From: Fidelibacterota bacterium
Lineage (GTDB): Bacteria > Fidelibacterota > Fidelibacteria > Fidelibacterales > Fidelibacteraceae
Direction of reading: 5' to 3'
Length of the DNA stretch: 7,175 nt
Assembly: GCA_029931905.1 (NCBI GenBank)
Contig: JAOZRH010000106.1
Coordinates: 1-7,175, forward strand
Numbering within the stretch: position 1 is the stretch's first letter; each line of letters begins with the position of its first letter. This document shows positions 1-6,149 of the stretch, one piece after another. The notes below the pieces were generated by a model that was given only the letters and a program-made list of their open reading frames with translations, was not told the DNA's origin and searched no databases. A program made the translations under genes and the position numbers.

Positions 1-100
1 TACCCCCAATAATATAATTTTTTTTTAATAAATCCAAATATAATTTTATTATTTTCTATTTAATTTCATTTTCTTCCATAAACTAAAAAAACTTTAATCC

Positions 101-130
101 ATTTTATTTAGTTTTATTAATAAATAAAAT
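101..130. repeat. Perfect 10-bp inverted repeat with 10-nt loop, upstream of the transporter operon
   Basis: ATTTTATTTA at 101-110 is the exact reverse complement of TAAATAAAAT at 121-130, with 10 bases between. A second palindrome, TTTATTAATAAA (113-124), lies inside it, so two mutually exclusive pairings are possible. All pairs are A-T, so an RNA hairpin would be weak, and chance is a serious alternative at this base composition. It ends 58 bases before the start codon, where an operator or mRNA leader structure could act. Confidence 0.4.
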
Positions 131-178
131 ATACTATATTAATAGTGAATATTTTTTTATTAGAAGATAATTTAATTT

Positions 179-185
179 AGGAGGG
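179..185 (+). promoter_or_regulatory. Strong Shine-Dalgarno site of the transporter gene
   Basis: AGGAGGG matches the 16S rRNA 3' end almost perfectly. The AGGAGG core ends 4 bases before the ATG at 189, slightly closer than usual. It fixes the start of the first gene; an in-frame TAA at 168-170 rules out any start further upstream. Such a site is uncommon in classical Bacteroidetes. Confidence 0.8.
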
Positions 186-188
186 AAT

Positions 189-1472
189 ATGCAAATTGAT
201 GATAAAAAGAAAATTTATTCGTGGGCGTTCTATGATTGGGCAAATAGTGCTTTTGCAACTACTGTAATGGCTGGTTTTTTTCCATTATTCTTTAAAGTAT
301 ATTGGGCAAACCCTAACAATTCAGAAGAAAGTACCTTCTATCTTGGGTTAGCAAATTCTATAGCATCAATTCTCGTTGCAGCATTTGCTCCATTTCTTGG
401 TGCAATAGCCGACAAAGGTTCAGCAAAAAAGAAATTTCTATTCACATTTGCATTCCTTGGAATAATTATGACTGGTAGTTTGTGGATGGTTGGATACGGA
501 ATGTGGCAATTAGCTATTCTATTTTATATCGCTGCTACAGTTGGTTTTTCCGGTGGAAATATTTTCTATGATTCGCTTATAACCGGAATTGCTTCAGAAG
601 AAAAAGTTGATTATGCATCATCATTAGGATTTTCACTTGGATATCTTGGTGGTGGAGTTTTATTCGCATTGAATGTAATTATGTATTTAAAACCCGAAAT
701 GTTTGGAATAGCTGATGGAGCAACAGCAATTAAAATATCCTTTTTAACTGTTGCTGTTTGGTGGGCAGTTTTTTCTATTCCAATTTTTCTATTTGTTGAA
801 GAGCCATTTAATGAAAATGATATTCCATTTCGTAAAGCTATTAAACAAGGATGGAAACAACTCGTTAGTACATTCAAAGAAATTAGACATCTGAAAGTAG
901 TAGGAATATTTTTATTAGCATATTGGTTTTATATTGATGGAGTTGATACGATAGTAAGAATGGCTGTCGATTATGGAATGTCTTTAGGTTTTGATCAAAG
1001 TGCTTTAATTATTGCACTTTTAATTACTCAATTTGTAGGTTTTCCAGCAACACTTGTTTATATTTTATTAGCAGAAAAAATTGGTTTGAAAAAAACGATT
1101 TGGATTGCAATATTTGCCTATGCACTTATTACAATACTTGGAGCTTTGATGCAAGAGGCTTGGCATTTTTATGCATTAGCAATTGCGATTGGTCTTTTTC
1201 AGGGTGGAATTCAGGCAATAAGTAGAAGTTTATATACAAGAATAATTCCCAAACATAAATCAGCTGAATTTTTTGGATTTTACAATATGCTCGGAAAATT
1301 TGCTGCAGTTATCGGTCCACTCTTAATGGGAACCATAACTTGGATAACAGGAAGTCATAGATTGGGAATTTTATCAATATTATTTCTTTTTATAGCTGGA
1401 GCAATTTTGTTAAGCAAAGTTGATATTGAAGAAGGTAAAAGAAATGCAAAAGAATATCTTGAACATATTTAG
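189..1472 (+). CDS. MFS transporter, UMF1/Atg22-like family
   Basis: A 427-residue integral membrane protein of the inner membrane. The N-terminal 'FYDWANSAF' (residues 14-22) just before the first helix is the signature of the UMF1 family, the bacterial relatives of the yeast vacuolar effluxer Atg22. A second conserved stretch covers roughly residues 335-365: a glycine-rich helix, 'QAISRS' (342-347), then a Pro-Lys loop and 'SAEFFGFY' (358-365). Hydrophobic stretches are consistent with about 12 helices, with a charged central loop near 204-235 between the two six-helix halves. Length is normal for the family and the gene looks intact. Atg22 exports amino acids from the vacuole; bacterial members mostly lack proven substrates, so export or uptake of amino acids or other small metabolites is inference. 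It is the first gene of an operon: the next gene starts inside its 3' end (29-base overlap). The start is set by the Shine-Dalgarno site at 179-185. Confidence 0.9.
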   Translation: MQIDDKKKIYSWAFYDWANSAFATTVMAGFFPLFFKVYWANPNNSEESTFYLGLANSIASILVAAFAPFLGAIADKGSAKKKFLFTFAFLGIIMTGSLWMVGYGMWQLAILFYIAATVGFSGGNIFYDSLITGIASEEKVDYASSLGFSLGYLGGGVLFALNVIMYLKPEMFGIADGATAIKISFLTVAVWWAVFSIPIFLFVEEPFNENDIPFRKAIKQGWKQLVSTFKEIRHLKVVGIFLLAYWFYIDGVDTIVRMAVDYGMSLGFDQSALIIALLITQFVGFPATLVYILLAEKIGLKKTIWIAIFAYALITILGALMQEAWHFYALAIAIGLFQGGIQAISRSLYTRIIPKHKSAEFFGFYNMLGKFAAVIGPLLMGTITWITGSHRLGILSILFLFIAGAILLSKVDIEEGKRNAKEYLEHI

Positions 1473-1791
1473 AGGTGTTTTTTTTCAAATATTCTTTATC
1501 TTTATTATAATATTACTTATAAATAGTTGTAAAATAGAAGATAAAACAATACAGGGAAAAATTATTGTCGTAGGTAATGAACCATTTACAAGGTTTGCTA
1601 TAACTAACAATAAACAAGATGTATATCTTTTAAATTATAACAAAAATATAGAAAAAATATTATTGGAAAATCAAGGAAATTTTGCTATTATATCGTATGA
1701 TAAAAAGGAAATAATAAGTAGCGACACATTGTTAACAATAACAAAAATAGAAATAATGAAACAAAAAAATAATGGTGATATTTATGAATAA
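1444..1791 (+). CDS. Small putative lipoprotein of unknown function, possibly OB-fold-like
   Basis: A 115-residue protein of no family I can name. Residues 1-28 form a lipoprotein-like signal: positive start (Lys3, Arg10), a long Ile/Phe-rich helix, and 'LLINSC' ending at Cys29, a plausible lipidation site (Asn at -2 is unusual). The mature part of about 87 residues looks all-beta: 'GKIIVVGNEPFTRFAI' (38-53), then 'DVYLLN', a short 'IEKILLENQGNFAIIS' stretch, and a final 'LLTITKIEIM' strand. This order of strands, with a Gly before the third, recalls small OB-fold proteins, but that is inference. I chose ATG 1444, preceded by GAAGG at 1431-1435 with 8-base spacing, over a TTG at 1420 that would put charged residues before the signal. 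The gene overlaps the transporter by 29 bases and the protease by 8, so translational coupling is likely. An eight-T run (1478-1485) lies in the signal region. Confidence 0.75.
   Translation: MQKNILNIFRGVFFQIFFIFIIILLINSCKIEDKTIQGKIIVVGNEPFTRFAITNNKQDVYLLNYNKNIEKILLENQGNFAIISYDKKEIISSDTLLTITKIEIMKQKNNGDIYE
1774..1779 (+). promoter_or_regulatory. Ribosome binding site deciding the protease start
   Basis: GGTGAT is a contiguous match to the downstream half of the AGGAGGTGATC Shine-Dalgarno consensus. It favours the ATG at 1784 over the in-frame ATG at 1772, which has no good site upstream. It lies inside the lipoprotein reading frame, so ribosomes finishing that gene (stop 1789-1791) pass directly over it. 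Confidence 0.5.
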
Positions 1792-4246
1792 TACTTTCAA
1801 ATATGTAATTCTAATTTTATTAATCGGTTTATTTTCATTTTCTTTTGCAGACGAATCTGTCAGAGTAACCAAAATAAATGAAAATGTACAAAAATCATAT
1901 CCAATTGATGCACAACCATTTTTAGAAAAAACTAATAAAATAGCGAGAGAATTTTTTGAAAAAAATCCTGACTATTTTAAAAAAAGTAAATTAAATAAAA
2001 CATCGGCTTGGAATTTTTCAGTTGGTGATACAAGAAGTTGGTACACATCTGATATGGTAAATGATGATTTTGTTAAAGTTCCTTCTACTTGTAAAGCTGT
2101 TGGTGAATATTGTTATATCTTTGTTGAAGATTCAATTTGGAATGACAAGATTACACAAGACGGAGTAGATTCTGTGTTAATGGCATTTGATAGTAAAACA
2201 CCAACTAATCCAAATAAAGGTATTTATGAACTTGATGTTGAAACATTTGGTACTCCACCTGATATTGATAACGACCCTAAAATCATTATTTTAATTTTAG
2301 ATATTTTAGACGGTTATGATGGATCTGGAGGATATGTAGCAGGATATTTTCATTCTTGGAACGAATTACCATCAAGTAATCATGGTAGTAATGAAGCAGA
2401 AATTTATTATCTCGATGCAGATCCTGCTGATTTATTATCTACATACGGTTTACAGAATGGAATGAGTACAACTGCTCATGAATTTCAACATATGATTCAT
2501 TATAATTATGACCAAAATGAAGAAACATTTGTTAACGAAGGACTTTCATTAATAGCAGAAGTTGTATGTGGTTTTTCTATGCGAGAACAATCTTCTTATG
2601 TAAATAATACAAATATTCCTCTATTTAATTGGAATCGTGATAATGCATTACCAGATTATTCACGAGCTGCACTTTTTACTTTATATATTAGAGAACAAAT
2701 TGGTGGAGATGTTTTAAAGCAAATTGTACAAAACACTGACAATGGAATTACAGGTTATGATGGTGCTTTTGCTAATGTTACACCTGCTACTTCACTAAGA
2801 TTTAGCGATATTGTAGAAAATTGGTTTATGGCAAATATAGTAGCAGATAAAAATATCAATCCTGCGTGGGGATATACTTACCCTGGAATTAAAGAGGCTG
2901 TTGGAATACAAAATATCAATCCAAATGTAAATACTACAAAAATTGAAGTTCAAGGATTATCTGCACAATATCTTAGATATAAACATGGTTCTAACATGAA
3001 AATATATTTTGAAGAAAACAGATCTAAATTTTTTGTGAGAGCAGTTACTATCGATACAAACGATGTAAAAAATGTTATTGACATAACATCAAATGACACT
3101 ACTGCCTTTCCCGAATATGGAGACAAATATAAAGAAATTGATTTTGCTATAATAAATAATAATCAATACATGAGTTATTTTGATTATTCTTCTGTTGGTA
3201 ACTCTCCCGCATCAATTGAAGTAAAATATGATAACTCCCCTCCTACTGGAGTGTTACCCCTATCTAACAACGATACGATTTGTGTGATTTTTGATGATAT
3301 TCTTGGTAAAAGGCTTGACTCAATAAAAGTTGCTTTGAGACAGCCAGGATCGGTTACAGGCGGTATTTGGAAATATACTGGAGCAACCAGACCAACACCA
3401 CTTGGTGAAAAATTAATTGATGTTACAGCTACTTCTACAATAGCTGAAAAACCATCTTATCCATATCCTGAACCTTGGCCAAATTGGGTGACAATTGATT
3501 TATCTGAAAATAGCATTCCAGCAAGTGAACCGTTTGTTGTAGCATTTAAAGTTGCTGGAACTTATCCAGAAAAAAACAGAGTAATGATTACAGAATATCC
3601 AGGTGAATCTGCTTATCACAGCTATACTTATTTAAATGACCCAAGCAGTGGGGATCCTGATTGGTATTTTCTATCTGCAAGTGATACAAGTGTTTATATT
3701 TATCTTATTCGTGCATATATTAGCGAATCTCCACTACCTCCTGCAATAAAAAAATTCAAAACAAATACGAACGAAATTCTATTAGGTGAAAAAATAACTC
3801 TAAGTTGGGAAGTTAACAATGCTGATTCAATTACAATTAATGGTATAACCGATACAACTTCAATTGGATCATTAGAATTTTCTCCAACTGCAAATACAAC
3901 ATATACACTTATTGCATATAACGAAGATGGTAGCAGTACATCCGAAAGTATAAATATTCAGGTAAATATTGTATTTAAACTTAGTCAAAATTATCCAAAT
4001 CCATTTAATGCCACAACAACAATTCCATTCGATATTGAAATAGATTCAAAAATAAAACTTACAATATACAATATTCTTGGTCAAAAAATTCAAACACTTG
4101 TTGATAAAAATTGTGAAGCAGGTCATTATGAAATAATTTGGCACGGAACGAATAATTACGGAAATGTAGTTCCTTCAGGAATATATCTATATAAAATTGA
4201 AACTGATGAACAATCTAAAATGAAAAAATTGATATATCTAAAATAA
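1784..4246 (+). CDS. Secreted M30 (hyicolysin)-like zinc metalloprotease with Ig-like domain and T9SS sorting tail
   Basis: An 820-residue exported protein. Residues 1-22 are a Sec signal peptide with likely cleavage after 'FSFA' (Ala22/Asp23). The catalytic domain spans roughly 80-370. It includes 'STCKAVGEYC' (101-110, a possible disulfide pair Cys103/Cys110), 'NEAEIYYLD' (203-211), and the zinc motif 'AHEFQHMIH' with His232, Glu233 and His236. 'NEGLS' then supplies Glu252 as the likely third zinc ligand, giving HExxH-x15-E. This arrangement resembles hyicolysin-type (M30) and other gluzincin peptidases. A beta-rich region (about 370-648) follows, then an Ig-like module (about 650-728). Residues 731-820 form a type A T9SS C-terminal sorting domain with 'QNYPNPFN', 'IYNILGQKI' and 'SGIYLYKI', ending in 'KKLIYLK'. 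The protein should cross the inner membrane by Sec and the outer membrane by T9SS, ending on the surface or in the medium. ATG 1784 gives the better signal peptide start; ATG 1772 would add four residues. Substrate unknown. Last gene of the operon. Confidence 0.88.
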   Translation: MNNTFKYVILILLIGLFSFSFADESVRVTKINENVQKSYPIDAQPFLEKTNKIAREFFEKNPDYFKKSKLNKTSAWNFSVGDTRSWYTSDMVNDDFVKVPSTCKAVGEYCYIFVEDSIWNDKITQDGVDSVLMAFDSKTPTNPNKGIYELDVETFGTPPDIDNDPKIIILILDILDGYDGSGGYVAGYFHSWNELPSSNHGSNEAEIYYLDADPADLLSTYGLQNGMSTTAHEFQHMIHYNYDQNEETFVNEGLSLIAEVVCGFSMREQSSYVNNTNIPLFNWNRDNALPDYSRAALFTLYIREQIGGDVLKQIVQNTDNGITGYDGAFANVTPATSLRFSDIVENWFMANIVADKNINPAWGYTYPGIKEAVGIQNINPNVNTTKIEVQGLSAQYLRYKHGSNMKIYFEENRSKFFVRAVTIDTNDVKNVIDITSNDTTAFPEYGDKYKEIDFAIINNNQYMSYFDYSSVGNSPASIEVKYDNSPPTGVLPLSNNDTICVIFDDILGKRLDSIKVALRQPGSVTGGIWKYTGATRPTPLGEKLIDVTATSTIAEKPSYPYPEPWPNWVTIDLSENSIPASEPFVVAFKVAGTYPEKNRVMITEYPGESAYHSYTYLNDPSSGDPDWYFLSASDTSVYIYLIRAYISESPLPPAIKKFKTNTNEILLGEKITLSWEVNNADSITINGITDTTSIGSLEFSPTANTTYTLIAYNEDGSSTSESINIQVNIVFKLSQNYPNPFNATTTIPFDIEIDSKIKLTIYNILGQKIQTLVDKNCEAGHYEIIWHGTNNYGNVVPSGIYLYKIETDEQSKMKKLIYLK

Positions 4247-4256
4247 TTAATATTGT

Positions 4257-5006
4257 TTATAAATAAGATTTAATAAATTCAAATATACCGAACAATTTGA
4301 TACTTGCTAGTATTATTGTAATTGAAAGTACGATTTTTATTATCTTATCGCCACCTTTAATTGCTGTTTTAACACCGATATATGAACCTATTATATTTCC
4401 TACCGCAAGTAATAATCCATAACTCCATACAATATTATTGGATAGTTGAAATATGATTATAGTAAATATTGTATAACAAAAAACAATAAATACTTTAATT
4501 GCATTTGCTTTTATTAAGTTGAAATGTTCAATCAAGTTTAGTGTAAACAATAAAATAAAACCTATTCCAACTTGAACAAGTCCACCATACAAACCTACAC
4601 ATAAAAATATAATAATTTCAACCCATTTGGGAATTTTTGTTTTTGAAGCAATTTTATTTTTAGGAATTAGCATTGTAATCAAAATAAAAATTAATGCTAC
4701 ACCAAGAATATTGTCAAAATGCTTTGAAGAAATATTTACAACAAATAATGATCCAATAATTGCACCAATAATAGCCGATATTGTTATATGAAGATATGGT
4801 TTAACTTCTAATTGTTTATGTTCTTTAAATCGCCAAGAAGCAACCCCTGTTTGAAATAATATTCCAATGCGATTTGTTCCATTTGCGACTGTAGATGGCA
4901 ATCCTGCAAGTATTAAAACAGGTAATGTGAATGTTGATCCACCACCAGCCATTGCATTAATAAATCCAGCAATTATACCAACGATAATTAATAATAAATA
5001 AATCAT
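4257..5006 (-). CDS. TauE/SafE-family (TSUP) membrane permease
   Basis: A 249-residue inner-membrane protein of about eight helices, the normal size for the sulfite exporter TauE/SafE family. Seen motifs are 'GFINAMAGGGS' (14-24) in the first helix region, 'ANGTNRIGIL' (41-50), and, at the matching place in the second half, 'GGLVQVGIGF' (141-150) and 'GNIIGSYIG' (203-211). The two-fold repeat of Gly-rich motifs is typical of the family. Members move small sulfur-containing or organic anions such as sulfite, sulfoacetate or thiosulfate; most lack a proven substrate and nothing here identifies one. The ATG at 5006 is the only plausible start, since an in-frame TAG lies at 5021-5019; the Shine-Dalgarno is weak (AGAGAT at 5020-5015). 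It sits 29 bases downstream of moxR on the same strand, so co-transcription is likely. Its stop is 10 bases from the stop of the convergent protease gene. Confidence 0.88.
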   Translation of the reverse strand: MIYLLLIIVGIIAGFINAMAGGGSTFTLPVLILAGLPSTVANGTNRIGILFQTGVASWRFKEHKQLEVKPYLHITISAIIGAIIGSLFVVNISSKHFDNILGVALIFILITMLIPKNKIASKTKIPKWVEIIIFLCVGLYGGLVQVGIGFILLFTLNLIEHFNLIKANAIKVFIVFCYTIFTIIIFQLSNNIVWSYGLLLAVGNIIGSYIGVKTAIKGGDKIIKIVLSITIILASIKLFGIFEFIKSYL

Positions 5007-5035
5007 AAAATAATATCTCTATATTGTTAGATTTT

Positions 5036-6016
5036 TTAATTGTATTTTTTAATCAGTGTTTCCACAATATTATCAACGGAAATACCTTCTGCTTCAGCAC
5101 TAAAATTTAAAATAATTCTATGTCTTAACACATTGCTTGCTACATAATTTACATCGCTAATTTCGGGTGTTGGTCGCCCTTCTAATACAGCTTTTGTTTT
5201 TGCACCAATTATTAAATATTGTGATGCTCTCGGTCCAGCGCCCCATTTGATATATTTTTTAACATTATCGTCTGTTGTTGTTTGAGGTCTGGTTTCCTTA
5301 ACAATATTTACAGCATATTCAATTAAATGATCAGCCACTGGAATGTCCTGTACGAACTCACGAATTGAGAGTATTTCTTCTTTTGTAATTATTTTTTTCA
5401 ATTTTGTTTTTTGTGAAACTGTTGTAAGACGAATAATATCTTTTTCTTCTTCAAAACTAGGATATCCAACAATTAATTGAAACATAAATCTATCTAATTG
5501 TGCTTCTGGTAATGGATATGTCCCCTCCTGCTCTATTGGATTTTGTGTAGCCAAAACAAAAAATGGCTCATCTAATAAATAAGTTTCACCTGTTGAAGTT
5601 ACTTGATGTTCTTGCATTGCTTCTAAAAGAGCAGCTTGTGTTTTGGGCGGTGTTCTATTTATTTCATCTGCTAAAATGATATTTCCAAATACTGGTCCTT
5701 TAATAAATCTAAAATCTCTTTTTCCCGTAGTCATATTTTCTTCAATGACTTCTGTGCCAGTAATATCTGAAGGCATTAAATCTGGTGTAAATTGAATTCT
5801 TTTGAAATCTAAATCCATTACTTCGGCAATTGTTTGCACCATTAATGTTTTAGCAAGTCCCGGAACACCAATTAGAAAAGAATGTCCGCCAGAAAATAAT
5901 GATATCATAATATTTTTCAATATTACTTTTTGACCAACTATTTTTTTTTCAATTTCGCTTATTATTGTTGAATATTTTTCAGTTATATTTTTTAATTGTT
6001 CAATTTTATTTGTCAT
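5036..6016 (-). CDS. moxR: MoxR-family AAA+ ATPase
   Basis: A 326-residue cytoplasmic ATPase of normal length for the family. The ATP-binding parts are all present: Walker A 'GVPGLAKT' (50-57), the form typical of MoxR; Walker B 'NIILADEINR' (112-121); sensor 1 'ATQNP' (156-160); arginine finger region 'EAQLDRF' (171-177); and the sensor 2 region 'GAGPRASQ' (259-266) in the C-terminal lid. MoxR proteins act as chaperone-like remodelling ATPases, usually with von Willebrand (MIDAS) domain partners encoded by adjacent DUF58 and BatA/BatB genes. No such partner follows here; a TSUP permease does, 29 bases downstream. An in-frame TAG directly precedes the ATG (6019-6017), fixing the start, yet there is no good Shine-Dalgarno: the nearest purine run, AAGGGA, is over 10 bases away. 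The gene is separated from gcvT by 133 bases and may have its own promoter. Confidence 0.93.
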   Translation of the reverse strand: MTNKIEQLKNITEKYSTIISEIEKKIVGQKVILKNIMISLFSGGHSFLIGVPGLAKTLMVQTIAEVMDLDFKRIQFTPDLMPSDITGTEVIEENMTTGKRDFRFIKGPVFGNIILADEINRTPPKTQAALLEAMQEHQVTSTGETYLLDEPFFVLATQNPIEQEGTYPLPEAQLDRFMFQLIVGYPSFEEEKDIIRLTTVSQKTKLKKIITKEEILSIREFVQDIPVADHLIEYAVNIVKETRPQTTTDDNVKKYIKWGAGPRASQYLIIGAKTKAVLEGRPTPEISDVNYVASNVLRHRIILNFSAEAEGISVDNIVETLIKKYN

Positions 6017-6059
6017 CTATTATATAATTCCCTTTTTTATAAAATATATTCTCCACACA

Positions 6060-6074
6060 TTTGTAAGATACAAA
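6060..6074. repeat. Small palindrome TTTGTA-N3-TACAAA upstream of moxR
   Basis: TTTGTA (6060-6065) and TACAAA (6069-6074) are perfect reverse complements separated by AGA. The centre lies about 50 bases upstream of the moxR ATG and overlaps the candidate -35 element, where a dimeric regulator could bind. Short arms in AT-rich DNA make a chance match quite possible. Confidence 0.3.
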
Positions 6075-6119
6075 AATTCATACATTACTAAAACAAAAAA
6101 TAATTCTATTTATATTTAT

Positions 6120-6139
6120 TTTTCAAATAAGATTGAAAA
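6120..6139 (-). terminator. Weak hairpin after gcvT, possible attenuator or terminator
   Basis: On the minus strand TTTTCAA, a 6-base loop, then TTGAAAA form a perfect 7-bp stem starting 10 bases past the gcvT stop. Only one pair is G-C, and no U-tract follows directly (the next T-rich run is about 20 bases on), so it is a poor intrinsic terminator. It may reduce read-through into moxR or protect the mRNA 3' end, or be chance. Confidence 0.25.
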
Positions 6140-6149
6140 TAATTTAATA

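Larger units (their letters stand above)
1..188. other. AT-rich leader upstream of the transporter gene, no gene seen
   Basis: No open reading frame or RNA gene is supported here; stops are frequent in all frames. The first 144 bases hold about 17 C and a single G on the plus strand, so G+C is near 12%, far below the neighbouring genes. It contains a 10-bp inverted repeat (101-130) and ends in a strong ribosome binding site (179-185). It presumably holds the promoter of the three-gene operon. A TATATT at 135-140 could be a -10 element, but I see no matching -35 and no Bacteroidetes-type TTTG/TAnnTTTG pair, so no promoter is called. Confidence 0.6.
6017..6149 (-). other. Spacer between gcvT and moxR
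   Basis: This 133-base AT-rich spacer codes for nothing visible. Reading towards moxR it holds a 7-bp hairpin just after the gcvT stop (6139-6120), a 6-bp palindrome (6074-6060), and a possible sigma-70-like pair TTGTAT (6073-6068) and TATATT (6048-6043). The 19-base spacing of that pair is too long for comfort, so it is not called as a promoter. Confidence 0.5.

Noticed and set aside
166..171. GATAAT as a -10 promoter element
   Set aside because: Transcription would start at about 178, inside the ribosome binding site, leaving almost no leader.
1..188. A CRISPR leader, riboswitch or small RNA gene in the leader
   Set aside because: No repeats with spacers, no GC-containing stems and no recognisable aptamer core are present; the AT-only stem is too weak to claim.
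611..877. An 88-residue minus-strand reading frame inside the transporter gene
   Set aside because: It lies wholly within the well-supported MFS gene on the other strand, shows no recognisable motif and has no ribosome binding site; it is a shadow frame.
1420..1443. TTG start eight codons upstream for the lipoprotein
   Set aside because: It would put a charged 'KKVKE' stretch before the signal, and ATG 1444 has a GAAGG site at good spacing.
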